A stretch of DNA of 64,000 nt, taken from NCBI GenBank assembly GCA_037349105.1, contig JAYJMM010000039.1, forward strand, positions 6,850,501-6,914,500. The letters run 5' to 3'. The DNA is from Limnomonas spitsbergensis (lineage: Eukaryota > Chlorophyta > Chlorophyceae > Chlamydomonadales). Below, piece after piece: positions 34,601-43,100 of the stretch (positions within the stretch are counted from its first letter, which is position 1; each line of letters starts with the position of its first letter). The notes beneath the pieces are model-generated. The model did not search any database. It was not told the DNA's origin and worked only from the letters and a program-made list of their open reading frames with translations. Position numbers and translations under genes: made by a program.

Positions 34601-37600
34601 AGCTCGTTCATCGCGAACGCCTCGCCGGCGCCCACAGCGGCCAGGAGGGCGGGGGCGGAGCACCCGGCTGCCTCGCCATCCGGCGACGCTGCGGCTCCGG
34701 AGCTCGCGCGGGCCGGCCGGGTCAGCCAAGGTGGCTGGGTTTCACGCTTAACACACCACTTCCGAGCGCAACAGCAGCGAAGCTCGGCAGAGTATGCCAA
34801 CGTCTTTGGCTCATCCGCCACGCATTCCCCGCCCGCAAGTGTCAGACACAGCCTACCCGTCAGCTTTTCCCGAATATCTGATGTACGGGCAGCCGCGGCA
34901 AGCGGCGCCTTCGCGGCCCCTGTGCCTGCGAGCGACGGGCTGCGCGCCGCGCTATTCGGGCTCCACGGCCTGGTTTCGGGGCTTAACCCAACCATGTCCT
35001 GCGACACAAAGTGCTTGAGGACGGCCGATGTCATATCAAACTCTGATGCGAGTGCGGCACCTGACGCCGGCCAAGCGGCGCCCACCGGTCCGCTGAAGTC
35101 TCGATGGGGGTTCTTGTCCCGACACAAGCGTGCGGCCTCCGAGTTCCCCGCAGTGCTGCTGGGCTCCCCAATCAAGCCCGTCTTGCCTGCGGCTGCCGTC
35201 AGAGCGCCCCCCGCTCCCGGCGCCGTCGAAGCCCGAGTAGCTGTAACTACTCCGCCTGTGGGGAGCGGCAAAAAGGCGCAAAGTGCCCAGCTGCCCCTGC
35301 TGCAGCCCGCATCTGACAGCTCGTGTGGTACCCTGAGCGGGCTGCGGGTCTGCAGCAGCAGGGAAGGCCGGCAGGCAAGGATCAGCGGGGACGGCCGGCC
35401 GCCTGGCATCGGGGACGGCGTTGAGTTGCACTCTGCTGGGCTTAGCGGGCTTCGGGGAGGTAGCCCTGGGGGCATCTGGGAAGCCCGGCCCGCGGTCATT
35501 AGTGAGGATGGCCGACTGATGGAGAGCATTGTGGACGGCGGCGGGATGCCCCCTGGTGCCGCTGGCGCCGTCCCATCGGTGGAGATAACGCTGGGCTGCG
35601 CGGAGCCGGGTCTGCCGCCGCTGCCGCGCAGCACGCGTCGCAATGTCACCTCGGAGATCCAAGCTGCTGCCGTCGAGGAGGAGGCGGAGAGGGAGCAGGG
35701 CGAGATTGTCAAAGAGGCTGCGGCAGGCGCAGAGGAGGAGGGTTGGGACATGGCCGAGGAGGACGAGGAGGAGGGCGCGATGGTGGACGAGCTAGCAGCA
35801 GCAGCCGCTGTCGATGTAGCGGTTGGCGGCATTCTGTCCTTGCCCCCGCTTGATTTGGCTGACGGACGCGATCAGGCTGTCCCGTTGCCTTTGGCGAGCA
35901 CGCCCGTGCCCTCACCCAAGGCACATACCTGGGGCGGGGCAAAGCAGGAGGCCTCGGGCGGTGGCGCCAGGGCTGAGCACAGCAGCACTTGGGGCGGCGG
36001 CGGGGACGCCGGCGGCGGTGGAGAGGAAGAGGTGGTTGGTGATGTGTTGAAGCCGTGGGGGTTTGGCAGCGTCGGCCACCTGGACGGTGCAGCTTCGGTA
36101 GGACGCTCTCCTTCAATCACTTCTCCTCGCCCCGGCCAGCCTCTCCTCCGCCGCAGCCTAAGTCTCTATGCCGTAAAGCTTCGGGAGGACAGCAAGCAGC
36201 AACAGGAGCAGAAAGAGCAGCAGCCAAAGCAGCATTTCCCCGAGATAATCACCCCACCCAAGCAGCCACAGGAGCAGCAGCAGCTGCAGGTTTCCACGAC
36301 CGAGGCTGCGCTGTCGGCACCCCGCAGGGCCAATGGTTCCGAGCAAGACGCCTCGACGCCGCGCGTCGGAAATGCGAGCTTCCTTCTCGGCGGCGGGTTC
36401 GGCTCGCTCAGCCCAATGGCCGCGTTCGGGTCAGACACGAGCCTACCTGCGGTGTCCACAGTGCTGGCGGAGATGTTTGGAGGCGGTGAGGATGCCAACG
36501 CCGCGGGACGGAGCGGGTTCAACGGGGCGCTGCAATGTCTGGCTCAGGTTGGTGCTGTGCATCATGGCAGGTGCTGCCCGCAGCTTGTCCTCAATGTTAA
36601 TTCCTTCCTCCACCTCCTGTACATCGGCCCCTAGGTGGTGCGCATGCAGGCCACTCTGGACGAGGAGCGTGCCGCGGCCAGGGAGACGACCCAGAAACTG
36701 GAGGAGCTGCAGTTGCAGTACAGAGCTATCATGAGGTGCGGTACAGAGCTGTCATGAGGTGCTCGGACTTATGCTGCCAAGTTCAGCGTTGAGAGTTAGG
36801 AGTTACGATTTAAAGGTATAGAGTTCAGGGATTTGAGCTGAAGATTCAGATTTCTTGTCGATGTAGATTGATGTGGCAGCTGTGCGCATGCTTCAGCAGC
36901 AGCAACATCCAGCGACGGCAGCAACGTACCGTTGCATATTTCACCCTATTTTAACATGTTTGACTATATGTCACCATACTTGGCCATACTTGAGAATGTG
37001 TGACCATATTTGACCATGTTTGACCACACTCGGCAATATTTGACACAATTGAACATAGATGACCATGTTGGAGCTTTGCATTCGAACACCTGCAGGCTGA
37101 GGCAGCTAGAGATCCGCCGAGCACTCAAGGAGGGCGCCCGATTCTTGATGCATGGGCCCTCCCCTCAGCAGAAAGGCAAGCAACAACAGCAACAACAGCA
37201 ACAACCGCAGCAACAGCCATCACGGCAACGTGCAGTCATCGCCCAGTATGATGAGTCGACGTGTGCGGTACACTTCTTCCCGGCAGACGACCGCGGCTTG
37301 TTGCAGTTTGCCATTCCGGCGGCAGCGGTGTGCGACGTCAAGCTCGGGTGTGGACCTGGTCCCTGTTGAAAGTGGGCCGATGGGGATTTAACATTGTTCG
37401 GCCTACAACCGGGGGCTTTAGCAAGCAGGGCTTGCTGCACTCGGCCCCCGGTCAGTCGGTCGTAGGCCGTTGTGTCGCTCAAGTGTAGATGTGAGCTAGG
37501 ATGGGCACATGTCATAACCTAGATGGGCTCAGGATTGTTTTATTCTTGAACTAGGTGCTGGAGTCTGACAATTACTCTGGTGCATGGCCATCTCTTGTCT

Positions 37601-38432
37601 CAGCCCTGTAACCTGCAAGCCCTAAAAGATGTCTAGCCCTAAAATTCCTGTCTCTACCCCAAATAGCTGCAAGCCCTAAATCCCCAAAAATATGTTCCCT
37701 TTTTTCAGGTGCATGCTGTTCCCGGGCCCCGTGTCGGCCACAGCCGCCAGCGAGGGAGGTTTCGCCGCCAGAATAGGCAGCTTGTTTACGTCGGTGGGTG
37801 GCGGCCCCGAGGCCGCCGCCTCCGCTATCGCCGCCGAGGAACAAACGTTCGAGGCGGCCGACCTCCGCTGCTTCACGCTGGTGCTGGACGCGTCGGCCGC
37901 GATGTCGCCCGACGGCGCGTCGCGGACGGGGATCAAGGCTAGGCGACGCATGGCGCGGTGGGGCAGCATGGACCGCCGCGCGGAGCCGGCAGAGGGGGCG
38001 CTGCGCTCCCATGCAGACGACCGGGCTGCAGCAGGGAACTGTTTGTTGCACCTGCAGGTTGGTGTGTATCCGTTTGTGTGACATGCTGCCATGCAGTCGT
38101 AGAGGGGCCAGACCGCGAATCTGCCGCCACGAAAAACAAGGGGACTTTGGTCCTGATGTGCCTGGCAAGGGTATAGTGTAATAGTGTAATAGTATGTAAC
38201 CAGGTGCAGCACAAAGCTCCCACGCTAATGATTGGGCTGCTGTGAGCAGGTTCATGTTGCCTTTGTGGGAGTGCAGCAGGGATGAGTGGTTTTCAACCAC
38301 GGTTGTATTTTTTCAACTGACGGTTCCCATCTCGCCTGCCTGCAGGTGCCGGCCGGTGGCAATGGGCGCAGCAGGGATGAGTGGGTTCACGGCTTTCTGG
38401 ACCTCAGGGAGCACAATAAGTGTGAAGTGTGA
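22603..38432 (+). CDS. SMP-C2-PH lipid-transfer protein (E-Syt/tricalbin/plant SYT-like)
   Basis: Exons: 22603-22754 (tentative), 23064-23355, 26067-26249, 27316-27468, 28618-28716, 30449-30529, 31021-31053, 31377-31631, 33013-33252, 33549-33647, 34307-36547, 36635-36735, 37096-37347, 37709-38057 and 38346-38432 (TGA at 38430). All phases agree, giving about 1,538 residues. Most junctions are phase 0. The order SMP then C2 is that of extended synaptotagmins, tricalbins and plant SYTs, which sit at ER-plasma membrane contacts and move glycerolipids. The N-terminal membrane hairpin of that family is not clearly seen. The tentative exon holds a hydrophobic run VPHLLLVVVLLRPLQ that might serve; otherwise it lies upstream. 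An alternative model starts at the ATG at 22795 and reads through 23064. The introns carry many minisatellites derived from the gene's own splice junctions. Confidence 0.8.
22926..23000 (+). repeat. Decayed copy of the 23064 acceptor and exon start
   Basis: CCGGTCCTTTCAG|GAAATGG, then TGCATCTGGGTAGTGGCTCC and CATGCA, parallels the real junction CCGCCCTTTCAG|GGAACGAG, then TGGATCTGGGCGGTGACTCC and CACGCA, about 100 bp downstream. The upstream copy may itself be an alternative acceptor. Confidence 0.65.
23064..30529 (+). CDS. SMP domain exons of the SMP-C2-PH gene
   Basis: Five exons build the lipid-binding SMP module. 23064-23355 ends with the signature helix SFTLGWLNMVVQSMWGPVIE and a second helix to ILNE. 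26067-26249 gives DTVAVEGLTLGLAPPHFQFA and a beta segment. 27316-27468 gives FSFRLEITHLLLAGRLSLGI and IKGIEYSFLQ. 28618-28716 gives EPEFEIQASPLGLSGLAGDL and PGLISTLRGALLK. 30449-30529 gives KKVVEPNRRFVDILKIY, the usual closing strand. These match, in order, the WLN..WP, LG..PP, P-[ED]-[FL]-[DE] and closing P.[RK]..VPI-type blocks of the family. SMP dimers form a hydrophobic groove for lipid transport. About 60 residues of Gly/Pro/Ser linker precede the domain. Confidence 0.85.
23420..23534 (+). repeat. Duplicated SMP helix exon segment and donor
   Basis: The last about 83 bases of the 23064-23355 exon, plus donor and 30 intron bases, are repeated 147 bp downstream. Copy one reads SMWGPVIERWVSGIAAEKLQ; copy two reads STWGAVIVRWVSGIAAETLQ with the frame still open. 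Both end AATGAG|GTG[CT]GTGGG. Copy two has a possible acceptor GGTGCAG at 23421-23427. It could be a relic or an alternative segment. Confidence 0.8.
23700..23960. repeat. GA-rich microsatellite in SMP-gene intron
   Basis: AGAGAGAGACAGAGAGAGAC and related GA runs are scattered here, densest at 23790-23832. This is simple purine sequence within the first large intron. Confidence 0.85.
24118..25115. repeat. 17-bp minisatellite, about 58 copies, acceptor-like unit
   Basis: The unit is GAGCCCAGGTCCTGCCT with variants. Its core CCCAG|GTCCTG resembles the acceptor and first codons of the downstream exon at 26067 (TGCAG|GTGCTGAAA). The array ends in CCCAGGTCCTTAACTTGTGG GTGACTGC, which aligns with the exon start for about 25 bases. 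I infer that the array grew from a copy of the splice acceptor. The long minus-strand frame here is a repeat artefact. Confidence 0.85.
25105..25620 (+). repeat. Five decayed copies of the 26067 exon start
   Basis: The real junction reads GCAG|GTGCTGAAAAAGGTGGGC then GACCGCAAGCTTTGGAAGTA. Decayed versions occur at about 25110 (CAGGTCCTTAACTTGTGGGT), 25203 (CAGCTCCTGAAAATTGTGGG), 25361 (CAGGTGTTGAACACGTTGGT), 25470-25510 (CACCGTAAGCCCTAGAAGTG) and 25576 (CAGGTCCTGCAGGAGGTGGG). Similar C-rich tracts and ATTTAAGACC-type words precede several of them, so whole intron-plus-exon units were copied. Confidence 0.7.
25648..25955. repeat. 31-bp minisatellite, about 10 copies
   Basis: Units run CACCTCCCAACTGATCTTGA then CCAATAGAC[CA]A. 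They differ at only one or two positions, so expansion is recent. The array lies between decayed exon copies and the true exon at 26067. Confidence 0.95.
26940..27315 (+). repeat. Decayed copies of the 27316 acceptor and exon start
   Basis: The real junction is CTGCAG|TTGACCCCCCGAGTGC then GGCAGATAGGC. Copies at about 27222 (CTGCATTTGACCCCAGGAGA, GCGGCAGGTTGG), 27138 (CTTAGCTGACCGCTTGAGTT, CGGCAGATGGG), 27053 (CTGTAGCTGCCTCCCGCATG, CAGCAGATCGG) and 26978 (CGCAGCTCATCCCAGGACGC) are spaced about 75-95 bp, each followed by C-rich text that serves as the next pyrimidine tract. Confidence 0.75.
27590..28135. repeat. Four to five 126-148-bp units with poly-C tracts
   Basis: Each unit holds GTTTATTTGAGGGTTAAGAG, TTAGGGTATAG, a run of C, CTGTCTGCAGCTGTCTATTT, TAGGATTTAGGTTTCAG and a second long C run. 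Unit starts are near 27601, 27727, 27861 and 28009. Length differences come from the C runs. The word CTGCTGTCTATTGTAGGGTC just after the donor at 27469 suggests the unit began as the 5' part of this intron. Confidence 0.9.
28143..28262. mobile_element. Dispersed foldback repeat, intronic copy
   Basis: TTCAGCTACAATTTAGCCAT, GGCCAGTGGTGGGGAGGGCC, TGGTGCAGCATTCTCATGC and ATTCAGGCCAGTGGTGGC follow the order of the other copies in the window. It sits in the intron before exon 28618. Confidence 0.55.
29171..29575. repeat. 13-bp minisatellite, about 31 near-perfect copies
   Basis: The unit TAATAACCAGGGG repeats almost without error and ends at GGTAATAACATGTAC. Near-identity implies recent expansion or homogenisation. 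The minus-strand frame (Leu/Pro/Val/Ile/Thr/Tyr/Trp repeats) is a by-product. The array lies in the intron between exons 28716 and 30449. Confidence 0.95.
30320..30448 (+). repeat. Duplicate of the 30449 acceptor and exon start
   Basis: GACCAG|GCCATGGCTAAGAAGCTG at 30338-30356 parallels the functional TTAG|GCCATGTCCAAGAAAGTG at 30449. After the first copy the sequence slips into AACACAAAATGCCGCACACA repeats, so only the second continues the SMP coding frame. Confidence 0.7.
30530..31012. repeat. Intron with about 60-bp units, then CAGTA and TGTGA repeats
   Basis: After the donor at 30530, units with AATATGCCTTGAGGGGTGG, TTGAAAGCAGACAACCATAT and similar text recur three to five times to about 30780. 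Irregular GTACAGCACA runs follow (30825-30950), and finally TGTGATGTGA repeats (30961-30992) lead to the acceptor TTTCTTTCAG at 31020. Confidence 0.75.
31021..33647 (+). CDS. C2 domain exons of the SMP-C2-PH gene
   Basis: A 33-nt microexon (31021-31053, GMCHDAKLTPK) leads to 31377-31631, 33013-33252 and 33549-33647. Together they spell a C2 domain: GGLVTIMVVGGRDVAGG, an inserted Gly/Ala/Arg loop of about 45 residues, VVDPFVELRFGREV joined to HRTPLVHDNASSPIWNWQFH, then DDVLRFSVQNA, then VRLRDIGLHPNGEAVPLML and the closing GSLQ. The next exon supplies VQVKWTKN. The DPFVEL and SPIWNW.F blocks are diagnostic. Of the usual calcium-binding aspartates, the DPF one is kept; the others are not obvious, so calcium binding is doubtful. 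The domain is interrupted in its middle by the intron that carries the 51-bp array. Confidence 0.85.
31650..31880. other. G/A-rich low-complexity intron segment
   Basis: GGGGAGGGAGAAGGAGGGGA-type purine text fills the 5' part of the intron after exon 31631. Copies of GGATGGTGCATGATGGGGAA and AGGATGGTGCATGGTGGGGA suggest short tandem duplication. No coding signal. Confidence 0.8.
32150..33000 (+). repeat. 51-bp minisatellite made of the 33013 acceptor and exon start
   Basis: About twelve 51-bp units (32376-32980) contain CTGCCCCTGCCCGTGCACAG then GTCAACCCACTCCACCGCAC. The true junction is CTGCCCGTGCACAG|GTCCAC then CGCACACCCCTAGTGCACGA. Upstream, at 32221-32275, an older copy reads CTCTTCACAG|ATCCACCGCG then CGCCCCTTGCGCACGACAAC, nearly the real exon start. 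Every unit therefore carries a pyrimidine tract and an acceptor. The coding frame of exon 33013 is also open through the units, which would encode VNPLHRTHIVPAPARAQ. Confidence 0.85.
33253..33475 (+). repeat. Four decayed copies of the 33252 donor region
   Basis: The functional end is GAGCCAGAGCTGCTCTGTTC then CTGCCAG|GTAGGATT. Copies follow directly: GAGCTAGAGCTGCTGTGTTC with CTGTCAG|GTAGGGTT, then GAGCCAGATCTGAAATGTTC with CTGTCATATAGGGTT, then GAGCCAGAGCTGCTTTGCTC with CTACAATATAG, then GAGCCCAGAGCTGCTTTCCT. The donor GT is intact only in the first copy; decay increases with distance. Confidence 0.85.
34307..36547 (+). CDS. Long exon: disordered region of the SMP-C2-PH protein
   Basis: This single 747-codon exon starts VQVKWTKNAPKPKVFSDVVE and is then almost wholly low-complexity. 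It has Ala/Ser/Pro/Gly tracts, a strongly acidic stretch around exon residues 457-500 (with EEDEEEGAMVDELAAAA), and a Gln-rich stretch around 625-665. Near its end a hydrophobic segment, GSLSPMAAFGSDTSLPAVST, leads to LNGALQCLAQ-like text and the donor CAG|GTTGGT at 36548. Such a long linker between C2 and a distal PH-like domain is unusual for the family and could act as a spacer across a contact site. Confidence 0.75.
36635..38432 (+). CDS. Coiled coil and PH-like domain, C-terminal exons
   Basis: Exon 36635-36735 encodes MQATLDEERAAARETTQKLE, a heptad-like coiled coil. Exons 37096-37347, 37709-38057 and 38346-38432 follow through two phase-2 introns and one phase-0 intron. They give EGARFLMHG, RAVIAQYDESTCAVHFFP, LQFAIPAAAVCDVKLG, ADLRCFTLVLDASA, CLLHLQVPAGG and the final helix GRSRDEWVHGFLDLREH. 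Together these look like the seven strands and terminal helix of a PH-like domain with poly-Gln and Ala/Arg-rich insertions in its loops. The conserved Trp of the last helix is present. PH domains often bind phosphoinositides, which would suit the membrane-tethering role. The match is by pattern, so moderately certain. Confidence 0.65.
37385..37480. mobile_element. Dispersed foldback repeat, inverted-arm copy
   Basis: TTCGGCCTACAACCGGGGGC, CAAGCAGGGCTTGCTGCACT and CGGCCCCCGGTCAGTCGGTC with GTAGGCCG form nearly self-complementary arms. It lies in the intron after exon 37347. Confidence 0.55.
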
Positions 38433-40163
38433 AAGGTTAAGGGTTAAGGGGTTAACGACATCATGAAGCATAGGCAGCATGAGTAGGTTGAAAGGTCAAA
38501 AGGCCTCTTGGCGTGGAGAAAGCACATGGAGGGGCGGCGGCCGCGGTTGTTGGGGGGTGCCGGTGCCGGGCAAGTGTTTCTAGGATTGTTTTGGATTTTC
38601 TGGCATGGGCGCCTGCCGCATATCAGTTTGACATGGCATCGCTTGTGCTGCAATGTGTGACGCTTTATTCATGGAACATTTTAACATTCTAGGTATAGTA
38701 CCAAGCGTGTTGCCATCAATAGCACACCTATGCTTGACCACACCTGCGCTGACAGATGCGGCGTCCAACTACTCATGCAGTCAGTCATACCATTGGCTGC
38801 GGCTGTATCTCCATACTTGGTCTGGACTTACTTCGTGACCTGGCGATATATTTTTTGACATAAAAAGGGAGCATGGCATGCTTGCATGGAGTGCATGCAG
38901 GGTGCCTGCTTCCTTGGCTGCTAGCATCATTTTCATGTTGCTTTCGTGGAGGGCCTGCCTGGTGATCTCTAGCCTGTGTTGACATTGAACATACATTGGA
39001 GACCACGGTCCTGGACTACCTAAGGAAACTTTTCGGTCCCATGAGGGGACGCTGTTTTCGGTTGTATGCCTGTACATCTATCTGTGCCGGCATGGGTTTG
39101 CGGAAGCGAGCTCCATGGGCCTTTTCGACGCCCAACGTTATGGAATAAATCTGAGGGAGACTGTACATCTGACGTGGTCTTGCCCTTATGTACTATGGCA
39201 TCCTATCTCTGTGCCTGTTGTGGGCAGTACAATAGGCCATATACCAGTACTATGTCATGCGATCATGCAAGTCCTGGCTGATGCTGTCTAGCTCGTTGTC
39301 CTTATCTGGCTAACAACAAAGAGTACTGATGATGACATGCCGGTAACGAAAAGTTGCCTTCATTGAGTCTGCATAAGTAATTGCAGACATGGGAGTTGCC
39401 TCGATTCGCTCGCATGGTCAGGGCGTTCAAATTTACCCCCTCCTCCATCCCTCGGGCTACAGCGCCCTATATAAGTCCCCCAAGTCGATACTAATGGGCC
39501 GTATCGATTGCATGCCTCATTCCAGCAGTGCACAACCAGTCCCGGAAACAATGCCCCTCACAATCCCACAAACATGCACATATTATTCAAAGCATAAACC
39601 GCAAACGTCCTACATCCAGGGTCCTTTTAGATCCTAGATTTGGGGCCCAAAAGCCCCTCCTCCCCCAACGACCTCCGACTTCGGAAGAAGACTAGTGAAG
39701 AAAACATTCTCTCCCCCAACCCACGGCACCCTCCACAGATCGGGGGGGCATGCAGCTTTATCCCTCTCTCCAGTGTGCAGTAGACGAGCTGCTCAAGACC
39801 CTGCTAAAAAGGCTCAATCGCGCCTTCGGCAGGTCTAAGAGGTGCACCCTCTCTCCAGACTGCAATAAAAGAGCAGCTGTGCCTCCACATCAGGGGCGGC
39901 GGTGCAGCTCTCATCTGGCGCTGCCACTACATCAGTTGCAGCAGGCAGCTCGCGTCTGGCTCTGCATCAACAGTGGAGTGAGGTGGTGCAGCTCTTGTCT
40001 GGCTACGAATCAGCAACAGGTGTGGCGTAGTGGATGTCTTCTGGCTCAGTCTCTCCTGGCTCAGCCTCTATGGCGGATGTGGCATAATAGCTGTTTCCTG
40101 TCTCTGTCCCTACGGCGAATGCGTGGTAGCAGTTTCCTGGCTGAGTCTCTCCTGGATCAGCCT
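38433..40163. other. Convergent intergenic region
   Basis: The plus-strand SMP gene ends at 38432 and the minus-strand paladin gene ends at 40164, so both 3' untranslated regions lie here. No third gene is recognised; the frames present are short. I did not find a convincing polyadenylation motif or RNA gene. Confidence 0.5.
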
Positions 40164-43100
40164 CTACTGCAGCGTCAGGTGGTGCAGCAGGTGCTCCAGC
40201 TCTGGCTGCGTGTGCACCCACTCGTCAAAGGTGCGTGTGAACTGCAGGCCCGGAGAGTCCAAGTAGGTCCTTTATGGAGGCAGGAGGGAGAGGGGGGAGG
40301 GAAGAATTAGGATAATAACTAGAAGGGTGGACTGCAGGCGGAGAGGGTCCAGGTTTAACTTTTTATAGAGTAGGTGTGAACTGCAGGCTGAGAGAGTCCG
40401 AAACATGTGGTAGGAGGGACAAGAGAGAGAGAGACAGGGAGGGAAGGTAGGGTTTAACAAACTAGACCCGGGCGCTCCCCCAACCCCACCCACACACCAG
40501 ACTATCGACTCCGTCAGGTATTTTCTGCATCATGAGGAGAGGGAAGTTGTGGCAGCTTCCTGGGACGGCATCTTTAGGATCTCAGTTCGATTAACGTGGC
40601 CCTAGTATTCCCCCCAACCCGTCACCCCCCCCTCTATCAGCAGCAGATACGCAGGAAGTGTCGCTCGAGGAAGTGCACACCCAGCTGCCCCGGTGGCCAC
40701 CCACTGGGACGACATCTTTGGAATCTAGGCTAAACAAACTGGGCCCCAGGACCTCCCCGCTTCCCCCAATCACCTGTAGCAGATAAGCAGGAAATACCGC
40801 TATAGGCAGTGAATCCTCCAGCTGCCCCGGTTGCAACTCAATGGAGAACCTTCTTTAGTATCTAGGTTAATTTACCCCTGGCCCTGGCTCCCCCCCTGCC
40901 CAACACCCACCTGTAGCAGATAAGCAGGAAGTACCGCTTGAGGTAGTGCACCCCCAGCTGCCTCGCGGCAAACTGCAGCGTGTCAGCGCCCTTGCTGGTG
41001 GCACTGGCGTCATGGTCAGCCTCGCGGCGGGCGGCCTCAGCTGCCTCGGCGGCGGCGCGCTCAGCCGACTTCTTCTCCTCGGCCGCAGAAGGCGATGGGG
41101 CCGTGCCAGAGGCCTCAGCCTCACCCTACAGTGTGAGACAGTGGGGCTCAGAGCAGAGAACATGGCTCAGGGAAGAGACCAGGGCTTGGGGCAAAGACAA
41201 CAGGGCGTTTGGCAGACTAGAGTCACAGAGGGCGGTGGGGCGGTGCCCAAGGCCTCAGCCTCACCCTGTGGAATGAGACAAAAATAAATCAGGGCAGAGA
41301 ATGCGGCTCAAGGAAGAGACCAGTAAGAGGGCAGGGCTTGAGGCAGAGAGACCAGGGCTTAGGGCAGAGATAACGGGGCTTTTAGCAGATAAACGTCGCA
41401 GACGCTGAGGGGGCCATGCCTGAGGCAACAGCCTCTCCCAGCAGGATGAGATAATGGCCAACAGTACTGCACCCAGCAGTGCCGCATTCTACACCAGCTG
41501 TACCGCACCCTGCACCAGCAGTGCCGCAATCTACACCAGCTGTACCGCACCCTGCACAAGCTGCACTGCACTAAAGAACTGGCCCAGTCCGCATGCACGA
41601 CCACCTGCCCACTCTGCTCACCGGTCCAACCGGCAACGAAGCAGCCGGCCCTGCAGACGTCTTCCCGGTCTGGAGGCGGCACTTATGGATGTCAGAGAGC
41701 AAGTTGCCGATCTGGGTGCAGCAAGTGATGGCACTGTCCACGGTACACTTGGCATCGAAGCCTCCGGGGAGCAGCCTGCGGCGCAGCCGGGGGGAGAGGG
41801 AGCGCAGGAGTTGTAGCGTGCGTATACAAATGTGGATGGGAGTGTGGAAGTGTGTGGATAGGTGTGGAGGAGGAGGGACGGGGAGTACTAGGCCCCTGCA
41901 GCTGTCTCTAGTCTGCCCGGGTGAAAGAAGAACATTTCCATTTTATGATTTGAAAAAATAATGATCCTGCCTTCAGATTCCCCCTCTGGATCTCCTGTCC
42001 AGATCTAATCTTGCTTGAGGCCTCCGCCTGGACGCCGATAGGTAGCTGAAGAGTAGCTGGACGGCACGAAACAGAAAACTGCGCACAGCTGCACAAGGGC
42101 ATGTTTCCAGAGTTTACTCCCCGGTCTCCAGGGTTCAGCCTATCCCCCCTCCCCCGCCTCCCTCAAGAACTCTGGATCAAGGGTTCAGCCCATGCACCCT
42201 AAACTCCCCCCCACCTGCACAAGGAAATGATGCCGCAGTACTCCCTGGACTGCAGGGTCCAGCCTAAATCTCCACACCCCTCCTCCTGCAATCCGGATCA
42301 AGGGTTTAGCCCATGCACCCTAAACTCCCCCCCCCCACCTGAAGAAGGACATGTTGCCAGGATATACTCCCCGGACTCCAGGGGTCAGCCTTTCCCCCCA
42401 CCCCACCCCTCCCACAAGATTTCCGGATCAAGGTTTCATCCTAGTACCCTACCCCCCAGCCCCCACCTGCACAACGACATGATTCCGCGGTACTCCCCGG
42501 ACTCCGGATCCAGGCTCTTGGCCGGTGTGCCGCCCCCGCAGCTCACGCCACCCAGCGGTGAGCCTAGAGGGGACAGGCCACTGGGGGCGCTGGATGTGCG
42601 TGTGGGCGGCACGTAGAAGCTGGCCAGAGCCGACGCAACAAACCTGCGGGGAGCGGGAGGGGGCAGATCCATGTGCGTGCCTGTGTGCATGTACATATGT
42701 GCCTGTGCATCATTTGCATGTGCGTATGTACAATGTACATATGTGCCAGTGTGCGGATGTGCGTGCCTGTGTGCATGTACACATGTGATATGTGCATGTT
42801 CATATGTGCGTGTGCATCGAGCCCATGTCCCACACCCACAGCCCCGTGCACTTGCTCCATACTTATCCTACCCACCCAAGTGCTGCATGCATCATGCATA
42901 TGGATGTGTGAGTGAAATAGGCATAATAGGTGCGGAACGCCTTTCCTCGCCAGCCCTGCCTGTCCCATACCTTTCCTACTTCTTCCACGCTCATCCTGCC
43001 GTACCCAAGCATATTCCACACATATCCAACCTGTCCCACCTATCCATACCTATACCTCGCCTATCTGTCACATGGGCTGCTGCCTGTCGCAATCCTGGGC

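Noticed and set aside
34495..35832. 445-codon minus-strand ORF opposite the long SMP-gene exon
   Set aside because: A GC-rich shadow frame; the plus-strand frame is supported by phase-matched splicing at both ends.
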